Notes: generated by a model from the sequence alone, not told the origin. A stretch of 64,000 nt of DNA from Methylobacter sp015476545 (GCF_052162025.1 NZ_CP197401.1:2542001-2606000), one strand, 5' to 3'; numbered from the stretch's first letter, positions 10,757-19,983 are shown. Numbers and translations: made by a program.

Positions 10757-11041
10757 AATTTACGCAGGCGAATGGTTGTGAAAACGCAGACGAATGCCGT
10801 CAACCGGTCTTAATGTGACGCTTGCCAGCAAGTTCAGCTGATCATCGTTAACGTCGCTGACGCGGCTGTGGCGCAAAATCGTCGCCAGAATAATCGCCCC
10901 TTCCAGTTTGGCGAAATGGCCACCCACGCACAGGCGCGGCCCGCCGCCGAACGGGAAGAAGGCGTTGGCCGGCAGGTGCGCGGTCTCGCCGTTCAGCCAC
11001 CGCTCCGGCCTGAAGGCGTCCGGCGCCTGCCACCAGCGCGG
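10475..11041. repeat. 119-bp perfect inverted repeat shared by the two P450 genes
   Basis: Bases 10475-10593 are identical, base by base, to the reverse complement of 10923-11041. Each arm encodes the PRWWQAPDAFRPERW to PRLCVG stretch including the heme ligand. The rest of the two genes has diverged widely, so the identity is far above what selection on protein would keep and suggests recent gene conversion. The arms are 329 bp apart. Confidence 0.95.
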
Positions 11042-12097
11042 ATCGCGGTGCACGACCCACAGCGGAACCAGCAACTGGTCGCCGCGCTTTATCTGGAAAC
11101 CGTTCAGATCAAGGTCTTTATCGGCCTCGCGCCCGATGATGTAGGCGGGCGGAAACAGGCGTAGCGACTCATCCAACACCGTATTCAGCAGCGGCAGTCT
11201 GGCGAGCGTTTCGGCATTGATGGGCCCGTCGGCGATAATCGCTTTCAATTCCTCATGAACCTGCTGCTGAATGGCAGGATGCCTTGCCAACAGCCACAAG
11301 GAATAGCCGATCATTAACGCTACCGTGTCGTAACCGGCCAGAATCATGGTCAGCAATTCATCGCGCAGTTGCTCGTCATTGAGGCTGTTGCCTTCTTCAT
11401 CACGGGCGGTCATCAGGCGATACAGGAGATCATCGCTTTCCGGCGCAGCCCGGCGCTGCGCGATGGCGGTGCGGATCAAATCCTGCATGCCGGCAATCGC
11501 CCGGCGCCGCTGACGACGGCCCGGCGTGACAATGAACGGAGGCAGCCAGCGGCGCCAGCCGGTATTGTCGAGGGTAAATTCGCGCATATACTGTTCCAGC
11601 AAGGACAATATGCTGTCTTTGTCGATTTTGATATTGGCCCCGAAAACCGTGTGTATCAGAATATCGAAAGCCAGCCCCATTAATTCGGGCGTCACGTCGA
11701 CTTCCCTGCCCTCCGGATTGAGCCGGGCAAACCAGCTTTCGGTCAGGCGAAACATATCATCAACAAAGGCCGTGATGGCCTTGGGCCCCAGCGGTTTGGC
11801 AATGATGCGCCGCCGCCAGTGCCAGTCGTCTTCCTGATTGGTCAGCAAGCCTTCGCCCAGCAGGTCTTTCAGGGACTTGGTCGCCATCTGGTCCCGATGG
11901 GGTATTTTCAAGACCACGCCCACCTGTTCAGGATGCGTGATTTGAAAAGCCCGCAAGCCGGGAATCGGCAGCGGGACCACGTCCCCCCAGCGTTGCTGGT
12001 AAACTTCAAAGCCCGACAGGGGATTGTCGAGCAACAGCCCCAATTCTGAAAAATACTGCCGGAGCGTTCTGCGCACTGTTTGCGGTTTTGTATTCAT
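10760..12097 (-). CDS. Cytochrome P450 monooxygenase 2, last gene of cluster unit 2
   Basis: This is a 445-residue P450 paralogous to the convergent neighbour. The I-helix motif is AGYDTVALM, so the acid-alcohol pair is Asp-Thr where the other has Glu-Thr. The K-helix ExxR is DESLRLFPP, and the heme loop FPFGGGPRLCVG has ligand Cys390. It starts 3 bp after the methyltransferase stop, at the end of the twelve-gene unit 2. The two P450s probably act on related intermediates. There is no ferredoxin or reductase gene in the window. The 3' end almost touches the opposing P450, leaving no room for a private terminator. Confidence 0.95.
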   Translation of the reverse strand: MNTKPQTVRRTLRQYFSELGLLLDNPLSGFEVYQQRWGDVVPLPIPGLRAFQITHPEQVGVVLKIPHRDQMATKSLKDLLGEGLLTNQEDDWHWRRRIIAKPLGPKAITAFVDDMFRLTESWFARLNPEGREVDVTPELMGLAFDILIHTVFGANIKIDKDSILSLLEQYMREFTLDNTGWRRWLPPFIVTPGRRQRRRAIAGMQDLIRTAIAQRRAAPESDDLLYRLMTARDEEGNSLNDEQLRDELLTMILAGYDTVALMIGYSLWLLARHPAIQQQVHEELKAIIADGPINAETLARLPLLNTVLDESLRLFPPAYIIGREADKDLDLNGFQIKRGDQLLVPLWVVHRDPRWWQAPDAFRPERWLNGETAHLPANAFFPFGGGPRLCVGGHFAKLEGAIILATILRHSRVSDVNDDQLNLLASVTLRPVDGIRLRFHNHSPA

Positions 12098-12100
12098 GGT

Positions 12101-12889
12101 TTAAGAAACTGTTGAGTCTGGAGTGCCGATAAGATAGGTAATGCCGATGGGCGAGCCGGGGATCGCCTGCGTGCCGATGTCCCAGGAAAACGCCTCCTGC
12201 CCTGGAATGCGGTCGATGATTTCGCGCAGTTCATCAGGTGTGTAGGTGCGCAGCATGGAGACCATGCCGTCCCACAGGCCGGCTATTGGCAGGATGGGGA
12301 CCAGATAGGTAAAAAACAGGCGCGACCAGCGAAACGGCTTGACGAAAGGCATCAACAGCAGCATGAACAGCGGCATGGTCAGCATTAACAGACTGCCGTA
12401 CAGGCGGTGGTCGGAACCCTCAATGACCACGATCGCCTGCCGGGTGTTGACGGCATCGGCGAGAATCGCCTGCACCTGGTCAGGACGAAAATGATGCAAC
12501 GCGCTGATGATGGTGCGCACGCCTTTCAGCGATGAAGGCACGTTCCTGGCATCCACGCGCTCAGGATGAAAGCGGATGCGGCCGCCGGACTGCTCAAGCG
12601 TGTAGCGAAAGGCTTTCTCATTGGGGAAAAAATCGGTCAGGAGAATCTGCACCTCGCCGGTTTTCTCCAGTTCCGCCGCCAGCGTCAGCCAAGGCCCGGA
12701 ACCGCCGGCGCATAAATCGATAATCTGGCTGGTGCCCATTTTATCCAGCGTATCGCGCAGCCTGGGCGCCATAAGATTGAAGTTCTTGTGGCTGTCTATC
12801 ATAAACCGCAGCCAGTCCATGACACCGTCGCGCAAAACCTGCGGCCACCAGTTCAAGTCGACTGTTTCAAACAAATGAAATCTGCGCAT
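12101..12889 (-). CDS. Class I SAM-methyltransferase-like protein with hydrophobic insert
   Basis: The 262-residue protein has a Rossmann motif I of the methyltransferase type, IIDLCAGGSGPWLTLAAEL (about residues 56-74), an acidic strand-2 end LLTDFFPN (about 83-90), and ISALHHF at the motif IV region. After that, about residues 160-205 are strongly hydrophobic (LLMLTMPLFMLLLMPFV and FFTYLVPILPIAGLW), suggesting membrane association or a lipid-binding insertion. The N-terminal region around RDGVMDWLRFMID is unassigned. It overlaps the LuxC start of the preceding gene by 1 nt. It may O- or C-methylate a membrane-bound intermediate; whether it binds SAM is inferred only from motif I. Confidence 0.7.
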   Translation of the reverse strand: MRRFHLFETVDLNWWPQVLRDGVMDWLRFMIDSHKNFNLMAPRLRDTLDKMGTSQIIDLCAGGSGPWLTLAAELEKTGEVQILLTDFFPNEKAFRYTLEQSGGRIRFHPERVDARNVPSSLKGVRTIISALHHFRPDQVQAILADAVNTRQAIVVIEGSDHRLYGSLLMLTMPLFMLLLMPFVKPFRWSRLFFTYLVPILPIAGLWDGMVSMLRTYTPDELREIIDRIPGQEAFSWDIGTQAIPGSPIGITYLIGTPDSTVS

Positions 12890-14334
12890 TATTGTTCTTC
12901 CTGTTCATGTAAAGCGTCGTGCATTTCTATGTCGCACCAGCGCAACAGCCCGGCGACGCACATCTGGCCGTCATGATGCCACATCATGCTGGGCTCCGCC
13001 ATGCGTCCCGGCTGGCAGATACGGCTGGCGCCCAGCAATGCCGCCCGTCTCGCCAGAACCGACAGTTCAGGCTCATCAGCGCCCAAGGCAAGATTCTGCA
13101 GAAATTCGCCATAGGGCCGCAGCGCTTTCAGTGCCTGTTCCAGACTGTCCACGGGAATAAGCCCGATGTAACGGTTGCCTGACAGGCTGTGCTCAGCCAG
13201 GTCTTTTTCAATCGCTATGGTCCAGTTCAGCGCGGAATCCTGCCATAAGCCGCTATCGGCATCGGCGACGGTCGCCTTCCAAGCCTGCGCCGCACGCTGC
13301 AATTGCAGGGTCTGGGCATCCTTGAGCCTTAAGTTGCCCAAAGGGTATTTTTCGGCGTAAGCCTGCATGGCCCGGCTGAGTTCATCGCCCAGCTTATGGA
13401 CGGCCGCCCTGTCGCCTTCCACGAAATAAACCTGCGGCGCGATGCAGGCATGCTGATTGAATGTGCCTACATCCTCGGCAATGCGCCCGGCAATGACCGG
13501 CGCCCCGACCCGGGCCAGATAGTCGCGCCCCAAAAGCCCCGCGGAGAACTTATGGCCGTGTTCCATGTAAATGCGGTTATCGCGGGCCAATTCCCGAACC
13601 GAACGGCAGGCTTCGATGCTGCCATAAGCGATGACGGCTTCTGCCTGAGACAGAACGGTTTTCAGCAGGTCGCGCTCATGGCGTTCCCAGTAAGTGACCA
13701 ACAGGGCGTCGCCTATGCGCGCGTCCTCTTCAGCCAGGCTTGCCGCAAAACGGGCGGCAAAAGTAGGTTCCCCGCTGGCTACTTTGGCGATGACTGCCGA
13801 CTTGGCCAGCAAGGCTCTGACCATGGACAGCGCCGGCAAGCCCGGTACGTTGCCGGTAAAGATCGCCAACGTAAGCTCGGGGCCTATGGCGTAAGTGCGC
13901 CCCGGCAGTCTGGCATCGGCCACGAAACCGTCCAGTGCTGCCGCATCGCCCAGCTCGCGGTATAACACCCGCCACAAGGAATCGGCCCGGTAGTTTTTCA
14001 GTTCGACATCGAAGCTTCTGTCAACCGCTTGCGCAGAAAAGCCGGTCGCTTCAACGACGGCTGCGCGTGCGGCCTGCCGCACCGACCAATTATGATCGCA
14101 CCATTTGGCGGTGACTTTATCGATCGTCTCGACAATATGGGCGATGGGCATGGCGCGCAGCGCGGCCGTTGACTCTCTGAGCCCATCGGCAATAACGCCC
14201 CAGCGATCGCTCAAGGGCCGGGTGCACCGCCACGGCTGGCTACCCTGGTCATTGATGATATTGGCATTGAAGGTTTCCAGCTGGCTGGCACCCACCCAGG
14301 CGGGTATCCAGGAAATATTACGATTAGTAGGCAT
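12889..14334 (-). CDS. LuxC-like acyl-CoA/acyl-enzyme reductase
   Basis: The 481-residue protein belongs to the LuxC aldehyde-dehydrogenase-like family, which reduces an activated fatty acyl group to an aldehyde with NADPH. The segment FTGNVPGLPALSMVRALLAKSAVI (quoted here in parts: FTGNVPGLP at about 159-167, LLAKSAVIAKVASGEP at about 175-190) is the nucleotide-binding core. FNQHACIAPQ holds the likely nucleophile Cys297. The C-terminus GRMAEPSMMWHHDG fits the family. It lies 3 bp downstream of luxE-like, as in lux operons, but no luxAB is present, so the aldehyde is probably a biosynthetic intermediate and not a luciferase substrate. Confidence 0.88.
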   Translation of the reverse strand: MPTNRNISWIPAWVGASQLETFNANIINDQGSQPWRCTRPLSDRWGVIADGLRESTAALRAMPIAHIVETIDKVTAKWCDHNWSVRQAARAAVVEATGFSAQAVDRSFDVELKNYRADSLWRVLYRELGDAAALDGFVADARLPGRTYAIGPELTLAIFTGNVPGLPALSMVRALLAKSAVIAKVASGEPTFAARFAASLAEEDARIGDALLVTYWERHERDLLKTVLSQAEAVIAYGSIEACRSVRELARDNRIYMEHGHKFSAGLLGRDYLARVGAPVIAGRIAEDVGTFNQHACIAPQVYFVEGDRAAVHKLGDELSRAMQAYAEKYPLGNLRLKDAQTLQLQRAAQAWKATVADADSGLWQDSALNWTIAIEKDLAEHSLSGNRYIGLIPVDSLEQALKALRPYGEFLQNLALGADEPELSVLARRAALLGASRICQPGRMAEPSMMWHHDGQMCVAGLLRWCDIEMHDALHEQEEQ

Positions 14335-14337
14335 AAG

Positions 14338-15399
14338 TCAGAATTTGATGCTTTCCAGAGACAAAGAGCAGCCGCGGGCTTGCCCGCGCTCTACTCGGCC
14401 GATAATGGCTACGCCGTCCTCGGACGCCAGCCCCAGGTCGCCGGTCAATATGCGATGAGGACGGTCGATGATGCACGAATCCATAATTTCAACCAGCCCC
14501 TCGCCCCTATCGCAGTAGGCCAGCGTATAACTGTCCCGGACCCGCGCCTGCAGAAACGGCAGATTGCGTTTGGGGCGTTCGTCGAGCGGGCCTATCTCGC
14601 GGTCATTGGCGTCATAAAGCTGGCTCGCCAGTTCGGTCATGCCAAAGACATTGAAAGCCCGTCCGGCCGGAATGCCGAACGTTTTCGTGATGGCCGATCT
14701 CAGCTCGCCGGCCCTGACGACGCGGGAACGCCCCTTAAAGCCCCCGCCGTCCAGCGTTCTTGAACCTTCAGGCAACTGCCATAACCACCCGAGCTTTTCC
14801 AGCGCATCGCAGATGTTTACAAACGCGAACGAACCGCCCAGCATAACCACAGGCTGATCGTCGCTGACGGCCTGGTCCAGAATGGAACGCAGACGCTCGA
14901 AATCGACGCCGTTGCCGGTGATGACCGAAGCGCTGCGGGACTTGTCGCCAAACGTCGTCGCGATCAGTTCCATGCCATAAGCCATGATCATCTCCGGCGC
15001 CTGCGAAACGGTAGGCACGAAGCGAATGATGACAGGTCTGTCCAGTTCTTGAATAAGATGCCGTCTGGCGTTTTCGATGATCGAAAGGTCCATCAGCTTC
15101 AGTCCCAAGGGCGAATAACAGGCGGCTCCCCTATCGGCGCCGCTGGTGCCGCTGGTTCGAAAAACCCTTGCCGCGGGCTGGTCCGGAAAATAGTAGACAT
15201 GACTGTTTTTAAAGGCGGCATCCGGTATGCCCAGACGGCAACCGGTTTTTCGCCAGTAGTCGGCAAGCTGAGGCAGGTTGGTCAAGGCAAGCTCTTCCAA
15301 TGCCTGCTCGACAGACTCTCTATCGATGGCTTCGCCTAAAATAAGGGCGGCTATCTGCTCAGCCAGATTTTGTACGAACGGATCTTTATAACGGAACAT
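14338..15399 (-). CDS. LuxE-like acyl-protein synthetase
   Basis: This 353-residue member of the ANL/LuxE family carries VFRTSGTSGADRG (ATP-binding P-loop-like region, about residues 79-91), NVFGMTELASQ and a C-terminal LTGDLG motif. LuxE proteins activate a fatty acid as acyl-AMP and hold it as a thioester for transfer to LuxC. The pairing with LuxC immediately downstream supports a fatty-acid reductase complex. About 107 bp separate it from the fatty acyl-AMP ligase upstream. Having both a LuxE and a separate fatty acyl-AMP ligase plus carrier protein means two acyl groups, or two activation steps, may be used. Specificity is unknown. Confidence 0.88.
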   Translation of the reverse strand: MFRYKDPFVQNLAEQIAALILGEAIDRESVEQALEELALTNLPQLADYWRKTGCRLGIPDAAFKNSHVYYFPDQPAARVFRTSGTSGADRGAACYSPLGLKLMDLSIIENARRHLIQELDRPVIIRFVPTVSQAPEMIMAYGMELIATTFGDKSRSASVITGNGVDFERLRSILDQAVSDDQPVVMLGGSFAFVNICDALEKLGWLWQLPEGSRTLDGGGFKGRSRVVRAGELRSAITKTFGIPAGRAFNVFGMTELASQLYDANDREIGPLDERPKRNLPFLQARVRDSYTLAYCDRGEGLVEIMDSCIIDRPHRILTGDLGLASEDGVAIIGRVERGQARGCSLSLESIKF

Positions 15400-15506
15400 G
15401 GCAGGCCTGAATGGAATGGATAGTCATTTGAATCAATCTAGGAGTCATGGCTTTTGTGAATATGAATTATGTTTCTGGCAATGGGCATGCCGGCGATCGC
15501 CTGGGA

Positions 15507-17222
15507 TTACGCCGGGAGGCTTTCCGCCTCACCCAATTCCTCATAGGCCTGCAGCTCCCCGTTCTCAAACAGGGCTTTGGTTTTGCGCCGCTGTACCTTG
15601 CCGCTCGAGGTCAGGGGCAGAGCGCCCGATTTTAGGACCACGACTTCGCTGATGCGCAGCCCTAGCCCTTTCTCGACGTCTTCAACCAGAGCATGTTTAA
15701 TGGCCTCGATATTTTTATAACTATTGGGCTCGACGCACAGTATCAGGCATTCCTGGCCTTTGCGCATGACGCTGAAGGCAACCACTTTATTGGGCCTGAT
15801 CCCTTCGGCCTGCGAGGCGATCCACTCGATATCCTGCGGATAGTAGTTGACGCCATGGATAATGACCAGGTCCTTGAGCCGGCCGCAGATATACAGTTCG
15901 CCCTGGGCGATATAGCCCAGATCCCCGGTGTGCAGCCAGCCGTCCCGGTAGCTTTCCAGGGTTGCATCCTGATTCCGGTAATAGCCCTGCGTAACGCTTG
16001 CACCGGAAAAACAGATCTCCCCCACCTGCCGCTCAGGCAAGGTCTGACCGTCCGGGCCGACAATTTTAAGCTGGTGGCCAGGAATGACGTGCCCGCAGCT
16101 GATCATTTCCGCAGTCTGCCCGCTGCCGGCCTGAGCCGGCAGCGCTTCACCGTTGCGCAAGGCGCTGGCATCGACGAGATCGGTGATGATCGGCGCATCG
16201 ACAGTATGAAAAGAAATGCCTACCGTAGCTTCGGCCATGCCATAGCAAGGCATCAGGGCCGTCGCACGCAGACCTCCCGGCGCGAAACAGGCAGAAAATT
16301 GGCGCAGGACTTTCGGGTTTATAGGTTCCGAGCCGCAGCCGGCCGCGCGCAGCCGGCTCAAATCCATGCCGGCCAAGTGCCGCTCGCGCGTCAGGCGGGC
16401 GGCGATATCGAAAGCAAAATTCGGGGCGAACGTGATGGACGCGCGATACTGGGATATCGCCATCATCCAGTACCAGGGCTGTCTGGCGAAGCGATCGGTG
16501 GGAATCAGGACCGCCGGCAGATCAACCACCAACGGCCCCAGACCGAAACACATCAGTCCCATGTCATGGTAGAACGGCACCCAGCCCAGGGTAATATCGT
16601 CATCGCGCCTTTTCAGACTGCCTTTATTGCCGAGAAAGGCTCTGGCGTTGGCGATGACATTGCCATGACTGACCATCGCCCCTTTGGGCATCGATGTGCT
16701 GCCGGAGGTGAACTGCAGAAAGCACAGGTCGCTGCCGGTCATTTTGGGCGGATTAAAAGCGCCGCCTTCTGCTGCCAGCAAGGTTTCGACGGCCAGCAAA
16801 GCCGGATTGACGGCTGCCCCGCTTGCATCGCGCAGGCCCTGCTGCAAGAAAGTTTCATGCGCCGCCATGCACAGCAGCATACGGGCGCCGGCGGCCTGAA
16901 TAATGTGGCCGAGCGTGGCGAAATAGCTGTGCCGGCTGCGGGTCGTGGCAATAAAATTCGAGGACATGGGCACCGGCACCGCGCCCGCCAGCAGGGCGCC
17001 GAGAAAACCGAGCATGAAATATTCCTGCTCGGCAATCACCAGCGCGATGCGGTCGCCTTTTTTAACGCCCATAAACTGCAGATTGGCGGCGACCCGTTGC
17101 GCCTGCCGCCTCAGCAAATGCCAGGGATAATAGTGTTCTTCGTTTTGTTGCGTAATGAAACGCATGCCGCGCTCTTCGTCGTGCGGCAGTGCAAACAAAA
17201 TATCGGCAAGGGTTTCACTCAT
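15507..17222 (-). CDS. Fatty acyl-AMP ligase (FAAL)-type AMP-binding enzyme
   Basis: The 571-residue adenylating enzyme has the A3 motif FTSGSTSMPKGAMVSH (about residues 171-186), FYHDMGL, the YGMAEATVG motif, LHTGDLGYI and the C-terminal SGKVQRRKTK lysine motif. The length, the VVDLPAVLIPTDRFARQP stretch and the ending resemble fatty acyl-AMP ligases, which load fatty acids onto acyl carrier proteins without passing through CoA. An acyl carrier protein is encoded in the same operon, which fits. It likely commits a medium or long fatty acid into the cluster pathway. Acyl chain length cannot be read from the sequence. Confidence 0.88.
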   Translation of the reverse strand: MSETLADILFALPHDEERGMRFITQQNEEHYYPWHLLRRQAQRVAANLQFMGVKKGDRIALVIAEQEYFMLGFLGALLAGAVPVPMSSNFIATTRSRHSYFATLGHIIQAAGARMLLCMAAHETFLQQGLRDASGAAVNPALLAVETLLAAEGGAFNPPKMTGSDLCFLQFTSGSTSMPKGAMVSHGNVIANARAFLGNKGSLKRRDDDITLGWVPFYHDMGLMCFGLGPLVVDLPAVLIPTDRFARQPWYWMMAISQYRASITFAPNFAFDIAARLTRERHLAGMDLSRLRAAGCGSEPINPKVLRQFSACFAPGGLRATALMPCYGMAEATVGISFHTVDAPIITDLVDASALRNGEALPAQAGSGQTAEMISCGHVIPGHQLKIVGPDGQTLPERQVGEICFSGASVTQGYYRNQDATLESYRDGWLHTGDLGYIAQGELYICGRLKDLVIIHGVNYYPQDIEWIASQAEGIRPNKVVAFSVMRKGQECLILCVEPNSYKNIEAIKHALVEDVEKGLGLRISEVVVLKSGALPLTSSGKVQRRKTKALFENGELQAYEELGEAESLPA

Positions 17223-17291
17223 AAATGCAAACCGGCTTTTTCAAAATGGATAAGGGATCGTTCGGCAATAAAGGACTGATCGATTCAGCCC

Positions 17292-19970
17292 TCAGTCCAG
17301 AATGGTGACCGTTCCTGACTGGCCGTTGACTCTGACCCGCATGCCGGATTTGAGCATTTGGGTCAGTTTCGGTATTTGCACGATCGTGGGCAAACCGACT
17401 TCTCTGGCGACAATCGCCGCATGCGTCAGCGGACTGCCGCGCTCGACCAGCAGCGCCTCAGCAAACGGAAACACGGCCACCCAGCCTGGGTCTGTGCGGT
17501 AAGTGGCCAGGATGCCGCCTTTGAACTCGCCGGGCTCCTGAACGATCTGGACATGGCCTTCAACAAAGCCGGGGGAACAGGCCGTGCCGCGCAGCTCGCG
17601 GCTATCGTCATCGGCTGCGGCCGATTCATGCTGCTGGCCATCCGTTGCCGGCCATCGCTGCAGCCAGCCGAGCACCGAGCCGAAGGTGACAAAACGCGGC
17701 GGCAAGGCTTTCATTGCGCGATAAGCGTCCATATCGGCCTTGCGCTGGACAATTAAAGGTTTTATCTCACGGGCCGAAACCATGCCTTCGAAGCAGCCTT
17801 TCAATTCTTCAAGGCGCAGATAAAAAATATCCCGCCCGTCCTCAAACACCCCATGGCGGGCAAAATCATTGCCTATGGCCCGGTACATGTTTCTGAAGAC
17901 GCCGAACGTTCGGGAGCGGCAAAAACGCACGGTCTCCCGCGCCTGAATGGCAGACTGGACTTTGCGCAAGACGATGTTGAACAGAACGCGCTGCACGGGA
18001 TTCAGCCCCTTATCAAGCAGCGCTTTCAGATCGCGCTCATAGGCCGCCGGCACGCCCTGTTCTTTAGCGCCCGTGGCCAGGGCCACTTTCAGCATGTCAA
18101 ACAAGACGCCGGGCTCCTCGCGCAAATCGGGCTCTTCCAGTTTCAGCTCATTGTTGCTGCGATAGCCGTAAGCGGCAATGTAGGCGTCAATCCGGGCCAG
18201 AAACGCATCGGCTCCGGCTGCGGCCAACGCCTGGCTGCATTGCTTTGCCGGCGTCTGGCTGATAATGCGCTCCCATTCGGGATTCTGTCTGGCATGGCCG
18301 GCCAGCTCAGCCATTTTCAAGGCCGGCTCCATGGATTCCATGTCATGAATGCCGCCGATTACGGCGACTTCCAGCCAGTCAGGCGCATCGGGCAGCCAGC
18401 GGCGGATCAGGAGCCTTAACAAGCCATAGGGCAAGCCGATGGAGGATTCCAGCGAAATCATGATGCCCCAACGGGCAATGATCGCCTGCTCGAACTGCTT
18501 GCTGTGGGCATAGATCCGGTCGGCGGGCAATTCGCTGTAGTCAATGGCATTGAAGGTCTCGTACAGTTTGTAAAAGGCCGCACGGAATTTGCGCACCTGC
18601 TTTTTCAGCGTGAAAAAATACCAGAAAAACATTGCCCCGCTCAAAGCGCGAATCCAAAGATACTCAAGGCGGGAATCGGCGTGGTAAGGCTGGATTTTTT
18701 CCTCGCAGGCGACAAGGTCCAGCGACTCGTCCAGCCCCATCTGGACTTCCAGCATTTTATGACCCAGGTTATAAAACGGGCTGGTGCCGACCAGTTTGTA
18801 CCAATGCAGCAGGTTGTAATAGGCCCGCCCGTTCATATAGCCCAGCACCGCGCCGAGGAAGCCGTCCATTTCCTTGAGCTGTTTTTCGGGAATGCGCAAC
18901 AGGCGGCAGTATTCCCGAAACACTGTCGAATACAAGTTTTGTGTGAACGTGAAGGTCAACGGACTGACGATACCGGGATAGTTCTCGATAATGTTGGAAT
19001 TGTCCCAAATCTGAAAATCGCCTTTCGGTTCCTCTTTGAAAGCCGTGACCGGCCTGGCCTGGAGTATCCATAAACGGCCTTCCTGCAGGCACCATTCAAT
19101 ATCCTGCGGCGCCTTGAAGTTCTGCTCGATCTGCCTGGCCGACGCGCAGATCGCCTGTATGTTTTCGCTGCTCAGGGACAATTGCTGCTGGGCCTCAGGC
19201 GGGACATCGCTGATGTTGCCGTTCGGCCCTACCTGCTGGGCTTTTTCCCCAATCACCTGACTGATCAGAGCGCCGTTACGCTTGTCGACGACGACCGTAT
19301 CCGCGTCCACCAATCCTGAAACCAGTCCTTCCCCCAAGCCGTAAACGGCGCTGATGACCAGTTCATTGGCATTGCCGCTGGCGGGATTGACGGTAAATAC
19401 CACGCCGCTGCGGTCGGCCATGACCAGCCGTTGCAGAATGACGGCAATATCGGCATGGGCAAAGCCCAGATTATGACGGTGCCGGTACATCAGCGAGCGC
19501 TCCGAATACACCGATGCCCAGCATTTCTGCACATGGAGCAGGATGTCATCCAAGCCTTCGATGCCCAGATACGTATCAAACTGGCCGGCAAAGGAAAAGT
19601 CCTTGCTGTCCTCCTCTTTGCCGGAAGAGCGAATGGCGACAGGCCCCTGCCCTAATGAAGTCAGCGCTTCCTTGATCAAGGCGCTGACCGTTTCGGGCAG
19701 CGGCGCCGACAGCACGGCATTTTGAATCTGAGCCGCTATGTCGCCGGCATTGTCCGCATTGAAATTTTCTAAAAGAGCCTCAATCACCTTATCGAGACCG
19801 GCCGCTTCCCGGTAGTATTGAAAGACGTCCGTGCCCAGGATGATCCAGGCAGGCACAGGAACCCCATTGTTTCCCAGCAGGTAAAGGGATTTCCCCTTGT
19901 TGCCAGCGAACCGTTCAATATCTTCGAGACGATTTGCCGGGGTGAGCGGTGCAATCATGCTATGTTCCAT
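17292..19970 (-). CDS. PEP synthase-like ATP-grasp/phosphohistidine protein
   Basis: The roughly 892-residue protein has an N-terminal PPDK/PEP-synthase ATP-binding domain (GNKGKSLYLLG, then VAIRSSGKEEDSKDFSFAGQ near residues 112-131 and PQDIEWCLQEGRLWILQARP near 310-330). A long central region of unknown fold follows, and then a C-terminal swivelling domain GSPLTHAAIVAREVG with the phosphorylatable His. The PEP/pyruvate-binding TIM barrel of true PEP synthase is absent. This plan is shared with rifampin phosphotransferase and with the prodiginine condensing enzyme PigC, so the role is ATP-driven phosphoryl transfer to, or ligation of, a pathway intermediate in the central domain. The ATG at 19970 is used, 13 bp past the upstream stop; 20048 would overlap the upstream gene. 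Confidence 0.85.
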   Translation of the reverse strand: MEHSMIAPLTPANRLEDIERFAGNKGKSLYLLGNNGVPVPAWIILGTDVFQYYREAAGLDKVIEALLENFNADNAGDIAAQIQNAVLSAPLPETVSALIKEALTSLGQGPVAIRSSGKEEDSKDFSFAGQFDTYLGIEGLDDILLHVQKCWASVYSERSLMYRHRHNLGFAHADIAVILQRLVMADRSGVVFTVNPASGNANELVISAVYGLGEGLVSGLVDADTVVVDKRNGALISQVIGEKAQQVGPNGNISDVPPEAQQQLSLSSENIQAICASARQIEQNFKAPQDIEWCLQEGRLWILQARPVTAFKEEPKGDFQIWDNSNIIENYPGIVSPLTFTFTQNLYSTVFREYCRLLRIPEKQLKEMDGFLGAVLGYMNGRAYYNLLHWYKLVGTSPFYNLGHKMLEVQMGLDESLDLVACEEKIQPYHADSRLEYLWIRALSGAMFFWYFFTLKKQVRKFRAAFYKLYETFNAIDYSELPADRIYAHSKQFEQAIIARWGIMISLESSIGLPYGLLRLLIRRWLPDAPDWLEVAVIGGIHDMESMEPALKMAELAGHARQNPEWERIISQTPAKQCSQALAAAGADAFLARIDAYIAAYGYRSNNELKLEEPDLREEPGVLFDMLKVALATGAKEQGVPAAYERDLKALLDKGLNPVQRVLFNIVLRKVQSAIQARETVRFCRSRTFGVFRNMYRAIGNDFARHGVFEDGRDIFYLRLEELKGCFEGMVSAREIKPLIVQRKADMDAYRAMKALPPRFVTFGSVLGWLQRWPATDGQQHESAAADDDSRELRGTACSPGFVEGHVQIVQEPGEFKGGILATYRTDPGWVAVFPFAEALLVERGSPLTHAAIVAREVGLPTIVQIPKLTQMLKSGMRVRVNGQSGTVTILD

Positions 19971-19983
19971 ATCCTGTCCTGTT

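Noticed and set aside
12889..15399. A bioluminescence (lux) operon
   Set aside because: Only luxC- and luxE-like genes are present; luxA, luxB and luxD are missing and the neighbours are biosynthetic.
15693..17279. 528-codon plus-strand open frame opposite the fatty acyl-AMP ligase
   Set aside because: It is the antisense shadow of a GC-rich gene with clear adenylation motifs; its own translation has no domain-like features.
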